A DNA stretch of 64,000 nt from Cellulomonas sp. URHE0023 (GTDB lineage Bacteria; Actinomycetota; Actinomycetes; Actinomycetales; Cellulomonadaceae), in assembly GCF_000688475.1 (NCBI RefSeq), contig NZ_JIAN01000008.1, forward strand, positions 124,001 through 188,000. The letters are read 5' to 3'. Each line of letters begins with the position of its first letter. The first letter of the stretch is position 1. Under the pieces are notes generated by a model. That model was given only the letters and a program-made list of their open reading frames with translations, made no database searches and had not been told where the DNA came from. Of the stretch, positions 16,590-25,363 are shown in pieces. The position numbers and the translations under genes were made by a program.

Positions 16590-19500
16590 ATGTCCAGGAC
16601 CAGTCACATCACCCGACGCCTCGTGGCCGTCGTGGCCGCGGCGGGGCTGATCGGCGTCGGCCTCGGCACCGCAGCCTCCGCCGACACGGCCCCGACGGAC
16701 CCCTCGGACCCGGCGTCCCCGACGACCGTGTCGGCCGATGCGTTGCCGACCCCGCAGATCGACGGCGTGGTGTGGTCCCAGACCACGGTCGGCGACACCG
16801 TCTACGTGGCGGGGAGCTTCACGACCGCACGTCCGGCGGGAGCCGCGGCGGGCGTCGACACGGTGCCCCGGTCCAACCTCCTGGCGTTCAGCATCAGCAC
16901 GGGGCAGCTGCTGCCGTGGGCGCCGGTGGCCGACGGCCAGGTCCGCTCGATCACGCGCTCGCCCGACGGGTCCCGGATCTACGTGACGGGTGACTTCAGC
17001 AAGATCGACGGCGTCTACCACGTGCGCATCGCGGCGTTCGACACCGCGACCAACGCGATCGTCGCCGGGTTCAAGCCGACCCTCGCGGCGAGCGGGCTCG
17101 CCATCGCCGCGTCGAACACGACCGTCTACGTCGGCGGCAACTTCAAGTCCGTCGCGAGCACGACGGGCGGCACCCTGGTCCCGCGCCTGTACCTCGCGGC
17201 GTTCAGCGCCTCGACGGGTGCCATGACGCCGTTCGTCGCCGACACCAACGACGCGGTGACCGCCCTGGCGGTCACGCCCGACGGGCAGCGGGTCGCGGTC
17301 GGCGGCCGGTTCACGAGCCTGAGCGGGAGCCCGTTCTACGGCCTCGGCTCGGTCGACCCCACGACGGGCGCACCGGTGTCGTTCCCGGCGAACAACCAGA
17401 TCCGCAACGCCGGCGCCAGCTCGGGCATCACCAGCCTCTACGCCGACGAGTCGGGCATCTACGGCACGGGCTACCACTTCGGCTCAGGCGGAAACGACGA
17501 GGGCCCGTTCCGGATCGACGCCACGACGGGCGAGCTCATCTGGGTCGCGGACTGCCACGGCGACAGCTACTCCTCCTTCCCGGTCGGCGGCGTCGTCTAC
17601 GTGGTCAGCCACGAGCACTACTGCGGCAACATGGGTGGCTTCCCGCAGACGGACCCGTGGTCCACCTACCGCTTCACCGCCTTCAGCAAGGCCGCGACCG
17701 GGGTGAACACGCCGGACATCTACGGCTACCCGGACCACGACGGCGAGCCGTCCCCGACGCTGCTCAACTTCTACCCGGACTTCTACACCGGCACGTACAC
17801 CGGGCAGGGGCAGGCCGGCTGGAGCGTCACGGGCAACAACGACTACGTGGTCTACGGCGGGGAGTTCCCGGGTGTGAACGGTGCACCCCAGCAGGGCCTG
17901 ACGCGGTTCGCCGTCTCGAGCAAGGCGCCGAACAAGCAGGGTGCGCGGGTCTCGAGCACCGACTGGGCGCTGTCCGTGACGTCGCAGGCGATCGGCAAGG
18001 TCCGGATCTCGTACCCGACCAACTGGGACCGCGACAACGAGACGCTGACGTACAAGCTCTACCGCGGAGCGGACAACACGACGCCGCTGCAGACCGTGAC
18101 GATCAAGACGCCGTTCTGGAAGCCGCAGATGACGTTCTTCACGGACACCACCGCGCCCCCGGGCAGCGCGCAGCAGTACCGCGTCACGGCGACCGACCCG
18201 TTCAACAACGTCACCAAGAGCGCGTGGGTCCCCGTGACCGTCAGCTCCGACCCGCTGAGCTCGTACGCGTCCGCCGTCCTGAACGACGGCGCCTCCTCCT
18301 ACTGGCGGCTCGGTGAGCCGTCGGGGACCACGATGGTCGACGACTGGGCCGGCGGGGCGTACGCCATCGCCGGTGACGGTGTGACCCGTGGAGCGACCGG
18401 CGCGATCGGGTCCGACCCCAACGCGGCGTCGACCTTCTCCGGGACCACCACCGGGCTCGTCGCCACGCAGACCCCGGTCGAGGGCCCGCAGACGTTCAGC
18501 ATCGAAGCGTGGTTCAAGACGACCACGACCGCGGGCGGCAAGATCGTCGGGTTCGGCAACAAGAACACCGGCAACAGCGGCTCCTACGACCGGCACATCT
18601 ACATGGAGACCTCTGGCCAGGTGACGTTCGGCGTCTACCCGGGCCAGAAGCGGACCCTGACGTCGTCCAAGACGTACAACGACGGCTCTTGGCACCACGT
18701 GGTCGGCACGCTCGGCCCGACGGGCGAGAAGCTCTACGTCGACGGCGCGCGGATCGGTCAGCGCACCGACACCACCGGGGCGCAGGCGATCCCGGCCGGC
18801 TACTGGCGGATCGGTGGCGACTCGGCGTGGGCCGGTGCGCCGTACTTCAACGGCTCGATCGACGACGTCGCGATCTACCCCACGGCTCTCACCGCCCAGA
18901 AGGTCGACGCTCACTGGGTGAGCTCCGGACGCAGCTCCACGTTCCCGGCGACGCCGGCCGACGCGTACGGCGCAGCGGTCCTGGGGCAGAGCGGCGAAGC
19001 GCCGGAGTACTACTGGCGTCTCGGTGAGGCCGTCGGTACCACCGCTGCAAGTGCGGGGCCGTGGGCGTCTGACGGCTCCTACGTGGGCACGGTGACCAAG
19101 AACGTCGCCGGTGCGCTCACCGGCGTCTCGAACACCGCGGTCTCGTTCTCGGGCACGTCGAACAACTTCGTCGTCGCGAAGTCGAGCATCTCGAGCCCGG
19201 CGGTCTACAGCGAGGAGCTGTGGTTCAAGACGACGACCACCACCGGGGGGAAGCTGATCGGCTTCGGCAACCGGAACACGGGAACGTCCACCAGCTATGA
19301 CCGGCACGTGTACATGGAGAACAACGGGCGCCTCACCTTCGGCGTCCGCACCGGCGGGTCGAGCACGACCACGATCACCACGCCGAGCTCCTACAACAAC
19401 GGGCAGTGGCACCACATGGTCGCCACGCAGGCGTCCGAGGGCATGAGGCTCTACGTCGACGGCGTCCTGCAGGCCTCGAGCCCGCAGGCGGGGGCGCAGG

Positions 19501-21338
19501 TGTACACGGGCTACTGGCGCGTCGGTGGCGACACCACGTGGGGTCCGCAGGCCTGGTTCAAGGGCTCCATCGACGAGGCCGCGGTGTACTCCACGGCCCT
19601 GCCGGCCGGCGTCGTGCTGCAGCACTTCCAGATCGGCACGAACACCGTGCCGAACCTCGTGCCGGTCGCGGCGTTCACCAAGACCGTCACCGACCTGTCG
19701 ATCCACCTCGACGGCTCGACGTCGAGCGACCCTGACGGGACGATCGCGTCCTACTCGTGGGCGTTCGACGACGGCACCACGCTGACCGGCGCGGTCGTTG
19801 ACCACGCCTACACGACACCGGGCGACCACACGGTCACCCTCACGGTGACGGACAACCGTGGTGCTACGGCGATGCTCGCTGCCACGGACACCTTCACCAG
19901 CCCGAACGGGCCGCCGACCGCAGCCTTCTCGTGGTCGAACACCGACCTGACGGCGCAGCTCGACGCCGCGGGCTCCGCGGACTCCGACGGCACGATCGCG
20001 TCGTACACGTGGACGTTCGGCGACGGGGCCACCGTGACCGGTGCGAACGCGAGCCTGACGCACCCGTACACCACGGCCGGCACCTACCCGGTGACGCTCG
20101 TGGTCACGGATGACGACGGTGCGACGTCGGCGCCCGTGACCCAGGACGTGACGGTCACCGACCCGCCGAACGTCCTCCCGACGGCGGCGTTCACCACGGT
20201 GGTCGCCGCGGACGGTCTCACGGTGAACGTGAACGCGTCCGGGTCTGCCGACCCGGACGGCACGATCGCCTCGTACGCCTGGACGTTCGGGCCGAGCGGC
20301 ACGGGCACCGGGAAGACGTCGTCCTACACGTTCCCGGCCGACGGGACGTACACGATCGGGCTCACCGTCACCGACAACCGTGGTGGCACCGCGACGACGA
20401 GCGTGCCCGTCACGGTTGCCATGCCGGCGAACGTGCCGCCCAGCGCGGTCATGTCGGCGGCGGTCCAGCCGGACGGTCGCACGGTGAACGTGAGCGCGTC
20501 AGGGTCTGCCGACCCGGACGGGTCGATCGTGTCGTACGCGTGGGCGTTCGGGCCCTCGGGTACGGGTACGGGTGTGACGTCGTCGTACACGTTCCCCGCG
20601 GACGGGACGTACACGATCGGCTTGACCGTGACGGACAACCGTGGGGGCACGGCGACGTCGAGCACGTCGATCACGGTGGCGGCGCCGACGGGTCCGCCGA
20701 TCTTCGCGACGGACACGTTCAGCCGGACCTCGGCGTCCGGTTGGGGTGCTGCGGACTTCGGCGGGACGTGGGCGCTGACGGGTTCTGCATCGCTGTTCAC
20801 GGTGCAGGGCGGCGTGGGCAGGCTCAGCGTCGCGGCAGGGTCGACACCGCGTGCTCGGTTGCCGATCGTGCAGCAGGACGTGGATGCGACGGCGTCGGTC
20901 ACGCTGGACCACCTGTCGGACACGGGGGTCGCGCGCTCGTTCGTGGCGGTCCGGTCGGTGGCCTCGACGACGGACTACTACCTGAACATCAAGTACGCGG
21001 TCACCGGTGGCGTCTCGTTGCAGCTGCAACGCCGCGTGGCGGGCGTGGAGACGACGTTGGGCTCGGCGACGGCCGCCCAGACGGGTGCGACCGTCGCGGG
21101 GGGTCAGAAGCTGAACGTGCGGGTCCAGGCGCAGGGCGTCTCGCCGACGACAGTGCGGGCCAGGGTGTGGATCGCCGGTCAGCCGGAGCCGACGACGTGG
21201 CAGGTGACCGGGACGGACTCGGCGCCTGAGCTGCAGGTTCCGGCCGGTATCGGGATCGGCGGTTACACGCCGTCCTCGACCGGCAACGGCGCGATCGTCT
21301 TCAGCTGGGACGACGTGAGCGCCCGCGGCATCGCCTAG
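16590..21338 (+). CDS. Giant secreted beta-propeller / LamG / PKD protein, copy B
   Basis: The 1,582-aa product is a close paralogue of copy A with the same domain order: signal peptide with TRRLVAVV, propeller-like region, Fn3-like segment, LamG domains (from about 553 and 788), four PKD domains (about 1023-1360) and the same C-terminal beta-sandwich starting near FATDTFSRTSASGWG. Translation starts at ATG 16590. Long stretches of protein are identical, and bases 17003-17083 are identical to 12097-12177 over 81 positions. Differences concentrate in LamG and PKD surface loops. It has its own upstream box and terminator. A role in carbohydrate-dependent matrix or adhesion is inferred from the modules and the locus. 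Confidence 0.85.
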   Translation: MSRTSHITRRLVAVVAAAGLIGVGLGTAASADTAPTDPSDPASPTTVSADALPTPQIDGVVWSQTTVGDTVYVAGSFTTARPAGAAAGVDTVPRSNLLAFSISTGQLLPWAPVADGQVRSITRSPDGSRIYVTGDFSKIDGVYHVRIAAFDTATNAIVAGFKPTLAASGLAIAASNTTVYVGGNFKSVASTTGGTLVPRLYLAAFSASTGAMTPFVADTNDAVTALAVTPDGQRVAVGGRFTSLSGSPFYGLGSVDPTTGAPVSFPANNQIRNAGASSGITSLYADESGIYGTGYHFGSGGNDEGPFRIDATTGELIWVADCHGDSYSSFPVGGVVYVVSHEHYCGNMGGFPQTDPWSTYRFTAFSKAATGVNTPDIYGYPDHDGEPSPTLLNFYPDFYTGTYTGQGQAGWSVTGNNDYVVYGGEFPGVNGAPQQGLTRFAVSSKAPNKQGARVSSTDWALSVTSQAIGKVRISYPTNWDRDNETLTYKLYRGADNTTPLQTVTIKTPFWKPQMTFFTDTTAPPGSAQQYRVTATDPFNNVTKSAWVPVTVSSDPLSSYASAVLNDGASSYWRLGEPSGTTMVDDWAGGAYAIAGDGVTRGATGAIGSDPNAASTFSGTTTGLVATQTPVEGPQTFSIEAWFKTTTTAGGKIVGFGNKNTGNSGSYDRHIYMETSGQVTFGVYPGQKRTLTSSKTYNDGSWHHVVGTLGPTGEKLYVDGARIGQRTDTTGAQAIPAGYWRIGGDSAWAGAPYFNGSIDDVAIYPTALTAQKVDAHWVSSGRSSTFPATPADAYGAAVLGQSGEAPEYYWRLGEAVGTTAASAGPWASDGSYVGTVTKNVAGALTGVSNTAVSFSGTSNNFVVAKSSISSPAVYSEELWFKTTTTTGGKLIGFGNRNTGTSTSYDRHVYMENNGRLTFGVRTGGSSTTTITTPSSYNNGQWHHMVATQASEGMRLYVDGVLQASSPQAGAQVYTGYWRVGGDTTWGPQAWFKGSIDEAAVYSTALPAGVVLQHFQIGTNTVPNLVPVAAFTKTVTDLSIHLDGSTSSDPDGTIASYSWAFDDGTTLTGAVVDHAYTTPGDHTVTLTVTDNRGATAMLAATDTFTSPNGPPTAAFSWSNTDLTAQLDAAGSADSDGTIASYTWTFGDGATVTGANASLTHPYTTAGTYPVTLVVTDDDGATSAPVTQDVTVTDPPNVLPTAAFTTVVAADGLTVNVNASGSADPDGTIASYAWTFGPSGTGTGKTSSYTFPADGTYTIGLTVTDNRGGTATTSVPVTVAMPANVPPSAVMSAAVQPDGRTVNVSASGSADPDGSIVSYAWAFGPSGTGTGVTSSYTFPADGTYTIGLTVTDNRGGTATSSTSITVAAPTGPPIFATDTFSRTSASGWGAADFGGTWALTGSASLFTVQGGVGRLSVAAGSTPRARLPIVQQDVDATASVTLDHLSDTGVARSFVAVRSVASTTDYYLNIKYAVTGGVSLQLQRRVAGVETTLGSATAAQTGATVAGGQKLNVRVQAQGVSPTTVRARVWIAGQPEPTTWQVTGTDSAPELQVPAGIGIGGYTPSSTGNGAIVFSWDDVSARGIA

Positions 21339-21344
21339 TAGCCC

Positions 21345-21374
21345 GGGGCTGCACGTCGAACGACGTGCAGCCCC
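21345..21374 (+). terminator. Hairpin terminator after surface protein copy B
   Basis: GGGGCTGCACGTCG (21345-21358) is perfectly complementary to 21361-21374; with a minimal four-base loop this gives a 13-bp stem starting seven bases after the stop. It should insulate the polymerase gene from copy B transcription. Confidence 0.75.
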
Positions 21375-21449
21375 AGGGCTCCTCGACACCCTCAGGGCCG
21401 TACGTCACACTGACCCCTTCCGTGTCCGGCCGTGGTGAGGAGATCGTCG

Positions 21450-22817
21450 ATGCCTGCGGCGGGTGAGATCGACTCCATGGCGTTCATGCTCGTCCTCGCC
21501 GCGCTCGGCCTGACGCTCGCGGTGGCGGTCCGCGCGCGCCCGCAGTGGGGTCTCCTGGCGTTCGTGGTGATGCTCTGCTTCGTCCCCCCGTGGCTCGGCG
21601 TCACGCTGAAGGTCTTCCTCACGCCGCTGACGCTGGTCGCCATCGTGATGGTCGTCGCACTGTGGCGCGGTGAGCGGATCCCGCTGCGCGTGTACGACGG
21701 CGTGATGGCGCTGGTGCTCGGGCTCATCGCCGTCTGCTTCATCGTCGGCTACGTCGACCTGGTGCAGACGTACGGCGCGATCATCGGCTGGGGCATCCCG
21801 TACCTGGCCGGACGCGTGGCGGGCGCCCGGATCGACGCCCGGTTCGTGGCCACGTGCATCGCGCTGTTCTTCGGCGTGGTCTCCGTGCTGGCGATCGTCG
21901 AGTTCGTCACCGCCAACAACCTCTTCTCCCAGCTGCACTCGAGCAACCCCGCCTATGCGCGGTGGAGCGGGATCCGCATCCGTGGCGGGGTCCCGCGGGT
22001 CGAGGGCGCGTTCGGCAACTCGATCGCCCTGGGGGGCGCGCTGGCGATGTCGGTGCCGTTCGCCTGGACGAGCCGGCTGCACGCGGGTCTCAAGGCGCTG
22101 ATCCTGGTCCTGATCGGTACCGCGTCGGTCCTGACGTTCAGCCGCATCGGCATGGGCTGCACGGCATTCGCCGTCGTCCTGTGCATGACCGTCCTGCGGG
22201 GGGAGGTGTCCAAGAGCTTCCGGGCCTGGACGGCCGTCGCCGCGGTCATCGGCGTCGGCATCGCGATCTCGTTCGCGAGCGGCATCTTCTCCAGCGCGGG
22301 TCAGGAGGCGGAGGGCAGCGCCGAGTACCGCAGCGACCTGACCTCGCTGATCCCCGCGATGAGCTGGATCGGGCAGTCGGCATCGACGTCTCGCGACTCG
22401 GCGGGGACCACCTCGTACGGCGACTTCGAGTCGATCGACAGCGCCATGATCCTGGTCGGGCTGAACTACGGGATCCTCCCGCTCGTCGTGCTGCTGGTCA
22501 GCGCCGTGGTCTCCATCGTCGCCCTCCTGCGGGGGTACCGGAGCGCCTCGCTGGTCAGCGTCGTCGCACTCATCCCCGGTCTGACGAGCGTGGCCTTCAT
22601 CACACAGTTCACGACGTTCTTCTGGTTCGTGGTGGGTATGGCGGTAGCGCAGACTGCTCGCACCGGACCTTCCGCCGAGGTCAGAGCCGAAGAACCACCC
22701 GCTCGTCACGCCGAGCTGAGCGGCGTCGGGGCGTTCCGGAGTGATTCAATCGATGGTCTGCCGCGCGTCGAGAGGAGTTCAGGTGTCACTGGTCGACTTC
22801 CTGACCGCCGCGCGTAA
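21450..22817 (+). CDS. Wzy-like O-antigen ligase/polymerase family membrane protein
   Basis: This 455-aa protein has about ten hydrophobic segments, a large extracytoplasmic loop (about 270-325) and the conserved Wzy_C-type stretch GAFGNSIALGGALAMSVPF followed by TASVLTFSRIGMGC. It would polymerise or ligate lipid-linked repeat units outside the membrane. The ATG at 21450 is preceded by AGGAG with seven bases spacing; an upstream GTG at 21432 lacks this. The hydrophilic C-terminal tail overlaps the start of the Wzz/BY-kinase gene by 35 bases, suggesting coupled expression. Confidence 0.85.
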   Translation: MPAAGEIDSMAFMLVLAALGLTLAVAVRARPQWGLLAFVVMLCFVPPWLGVTLKVFLTPLTLVAIVMVVALWRGERIPLRVYDGVMALVLGLIAVCFIVGYVDLVQTYGAIIGWGIPYLAGRVAGARIDARFVATCIALFFGVVSVLAIVEFVTANNLFSQLHSSNPAYARWSGIRIRGGVPRVEGAFGNSIALGGALAMSVPFAWTSRLHAGLKALILVLIGTASVLTFSRIGMGCTAFAVVLCMTVLRGEVSKSFRAWTAVAAVIGVGIAISFASGIFSSAGQEAEGSAEYRSDLTSLIPAMSWIGQSASTSRDSAGTTSYGDFESIDSAMILVGLNYGILPLVVLLVSAVVSIVALLRGYRSASLVSVVALIPGLTSVAFITQFTTFFWFVVGMAVAQTARTGPSAEVRAEEPPARHAELSGVGAFRSDSIDGLPRVERSSGVTGRLPDRRA

Positions 22818-24696
22818 GCACTGGTTCTGGGTCCTGATGCCCGTGCTGCTGCTCGGGGGGATGGTCGGTTACCTCTCGTCCAACGCGACGCCGGTCTACC
22901 GCGCGTCAGCGAGCATGTACGTCGCGCTGACCGCCGGTGACTCCGCGTCCGACCTCAACCAGGGGTCGAGCTACACCCAGGGGCAGATGCTCTCGTTCGC
23001 CCGGCTGACGACGCTCCCGATCGTCCTGACGCCGGTGATCGAGGAGCTCGGGCTCGACACGTCGGCCAAGCGTCTCGGTCACCGGATCGTCGCCGCGACA
23101 CCGCAGAACACCTCGATCCTGACGGTCTCGGCAACGGGTACCGACCCGGAGGCCACGGCCGCGCTCGCCAACTCCGTCGCGGCGAACACCGCGGACGTGA
23201 TCGAGAGCCTGGCCCCGGCCAACGAGAGCGGCGAGGCCACCGTCAAGGTCACCATCGTCGACGAGGCCGACCCGCCCCAGAACCCGATCGCGCCGAACAC
23301 GAAGCGCAACGTGATGGCGGCACTGTTCGCGGGCCTTCTGCTCGGCCTGATCGCCGCCTACCTGCGCGAGGTCCTGGACACGCGCGTGCGCCGCCCTGAG
23401 GACGTCGAGCAGGCGATCGACGTCCCGGTGGTCGGAACGCTGCGTGCCGACAAGCACGCGGTCCGCACGGGGCCCATCGAGGCCGTGCTCGCGGGCGGTC
23501 CGCAGGCCGAGGAGATCCGCCGCATCCGCACCAACCTCCAGATGATCGGACGCGTCGGCGTCCCGAAGTCGTTCGTCTTCTCCTCCGCCATCGCCGGTGA
23601 GGGCAAGTCGTACACCTCCGCCCGGGTCGCCGCGTCGTTCGCCGCTGCCGGTGACCGGGTCCTGCTGATCGACGCGGACCTGCGACGGCCGACCATCGCA
23701 CGTCAGCTGGGGCTCGAGGAGGCCGTGGGCCTGACCGAGGTGCTCGTGGGCCGGGCGACCGTCCAGGAGGTCTACCAGCCCGTCGGCACGAGCCTGGTCG
23801 TCCTGGCGTCCGGCGCGGTGCCGCCCAACCCGAGCGAGCTGCTCGCGTCCCGTGACTTCGAGGAGCTGCTCGACTGGGCGTCCAAGGAGTTCGACACGGT
23901 GATCATCGACGCGCCTCCGCTGCTCCCGGTGGCTGACGCCGTCGTGATCTCGCGCATGACCACCGGCCTCCTGCTCGTGATGGACGCGTCGAAGGTCCGG
24001 CGGGCCCAGCTGCGCAAGGCGGTCGCGTCGGTGCGCCTCGGCGGCGGGCGGATCGTGGGGTCGGTCCTCAACAGGGCGAAGGTCGCAGCGTCGGACAGCT
24101 ACGCGTACGAGCAGCGGGCGTCGCGTCCGAAGCGGTACCGCAAGGACAAGGACGGGGCTCGCGACATCACGCCCGAGACGGCGTGGATCGAGTGGCCGCG
24201 CACTCCTGAGGATGTGGCGCTCGCCGCTCGCGAGGAAGGCGAGCTGTCGGCGGCACCTGGCGAAGCCAAGCCGTCGCTGACACCTGACGACGCCGAGCCG
24301 TCGGTGGGTCGTGACGACGTGAAGCCGGCGCCTGACGACGGTAAGACGTCGGCTGCAGCCGACGATGCCACGCAGTCGGTGGCACCTGACGACGTGAAGC
24401 CGTCGGTCGCGCCCGGCGAGGTGCCGCAGTCCGGTGCGCCACGGGCCGGTGAGCCGGTGGCCGCCACGACGCCGCCAGACGCGTCCCTGCCCCCTGCGAC
24501 GCCTCAGCCGGCGGTCGCCGATGCGCGCACGGCCGAGCTGCGCTCCGAGCCGGTGCCCGGCGGGGGAGGCCTCGACGAGGAGCTCGCCCTGTCGGGCGGG
24601 GACCCGCTGGGACTCGTCGACCAGGCCCGCGAGCGCCCGACGGACCCGCCCGAGCCGTCGAAGGACCAGCTCTCGCTCCCCACCGTTCGCCCGTAA
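22783..24696 (+). CDS. Wzz / bacterial tyrosine kinase chain-length regulator
   Basis: The 637-aa fusion starts at GTG 22783 with GAGGAG five bases before it. The N-terminal Wzz domain is flanked by two membrane helices (about 11-33 and 185-205, the latter after a PP-Q-P motif, DPPQNPIAPN). The cytoplasmic ATPase has Walker A (IAGEGKSYTS, K275), Walker A' (LLIDADLRRP) and Walker B (TVIIDAPPLL). BY-kinases control chain length and export and normally end in a tyrosine cluster. Here the last tyrosine is about residue 452, and the 185-residue tail is Pro/Asp/Ala-rich with PDD-KPS repeats and no tyrosine. It may therefore regulate by another means. Confidence 0.88.
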   Translation: MSLVDFLTAARKHWFWVLMPVLLLGGMVGYLSSNATPVYRASASMYVALTAGDSASDLNQGSSYTQGQMLSFARLTTLPIVLTPVIEELGLDTSAKRLGHRIVAATPQNTSILTVSATGTDPEATAALANSVAANTADVIESLAPANESGEATVKVTIVDEADPPQNPIAPNTKRNVMAALFAGLLLGLIAAYLREVLDTRVRRPEDVEQAIDVPVVGTLRADKHAVRTGPIEAVLAGGPQAEEIRRIRTNLQMIGRVGVPKSFVFSSAIAGEGKSYTSARVAASFAAAGDRVLLIDADLRRPTIARQLGLEEAVGLTEVLVGRATVQEVYQPVGTSLVVLASGAVPPNPSELLASRDFEELLDWASKEFDTVIIDAPPLLPVADAVVISRMTTGLLLVMDASKVRRAQLRKAVASVRLGGGRIVGSVLNRAKVAASDSYAYEQRASRPKRYRKDKDGARDITPETAWIEWPRTPEDVALAAREEGELSAAPGEAKPSLTPDDAEPSVGRDDVKPAPDDGKTSAAADDATQSVAPDDVKPSVAPGEVPQSGAPRAGEPVAATTPPDASLPPATPQPAVADARTAELRSEPVPGGGGLDEELALSGGDPLGLVDQARERPTDPPEPSKDQLSLPTVRP

Positions 24697-24729
24697 GGGG
24701 CCGGTTCGCGCACTTCTGTCCGGCCGAGC

Positions 24730-24803
24730 GGGTGAACCTGCACCGTGGCCGCACTATTTCGCCCGGTCGGCCATGTCTGATCTGAGGGGTTCTGTCCTAC
24801 ATT
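24730..24803 (+). promoter_or_regulatory. GGGTGAA box and possible promoter for the cytidylyltransferase
   Basis: GGGTGAA is at 24730-24736. TACATT at 24798-24803 is the best -10 candidate, 77 bases before the GTG at 24881; TTCTGTCC at 24790-24797 resembles the elements before the surface-protein genes. The box to -10 distance differs from the other three cases, so shared control is uncertain. Confidence 0.35.
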
Positions 24804-24880
24804 GATCCCGGTGCGCGACCCCGCGCACCAGCGGTCCCTCACTGGCGCGGGCACCCGGACTGCGAACCTCGGGAGGTCAC

Positions 24881-25348
24881 GTGTCGCGGATCGTCGGCTA
24901 CGCGCCTGGTGCGTACGACCTGTTCCATGTCGGACACCTGAACATCCTTCGGCACGCGAAGGACCACTGCGACTACCTCATCGCCGGTGTGGTCGACGAC
25001 GCGGTGCTCGAGGTGACCAAGGGCCGGCGTCCCGTGATCCCGCTGCACGAGCGCATGGAGATCGTCAGCCACATCTCCTACGTCGACCAGGTTCACGCGG
25101 AGACCCTCCTGGACAAGCTCGACACCTGGAGAGAGCTTCCCTTCGACGTCTTCTTCAAGGGCGACGACTGGCGCGGCACCCCGAAGGGCATCGACCTGGA
25201 GAAGCGGTTCGCCGAGGTCGGGGTCGAGGTCGTGTACTTCCCGTACACGGTGCACACCTCCAGCACCGCCCTGCGCCGCGCGCTGCTGACCCTTGACGGG
25301 GTCCAGGGCGACGGAGCCACGCGCGACTTCGCGAGCGAGCTGGCCTGA
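24881..25348 (+). CDS. TagD-like cytidylyltransferase family protein
   Basis: The GTG at 24881 is directly preceded by a strong GGAGGT site. The 155-aa nucleotidyltransferase has GYAPGAYDLFHVGHLNIL with the H16-V-G-H19 signature, a mid-protein RRPVIPLHERMEIV block, FKGDDW and a C-terminal HTSSTALRRAL segment in place of the usual ISTT-I-R. This is the glycerol-3-phosphate cytidylyltransferase class, which makes CDP-activated alcohols or sugars. Beside a polymer locus it may activate glycerol phosphate for decoration, but no glycerophosphotransferase is seen here. Substrate is unproven. It faces the DUF6492 gene; a short CTCCCT-TTC-AGGGAG hairpin (25357-25371) spans the junction. Confidence 0.82.
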   Translation: MSRIVGYAPGAYDLFHVGHLNILRHAKDHCDYLIAGVVDDAVLEVTKGRRPVIPLHERMEIVSHISYVDQVHAETLLDKLDTWRELPFDVFFKGDDWRGTPKGIDLEKRFAEVGVEVVYFPYTVHTSSTALRRALLTLDGVQGDGATRDFASELA

Positions 25349-25363
25349 CCGTTCGCCTCCCTT

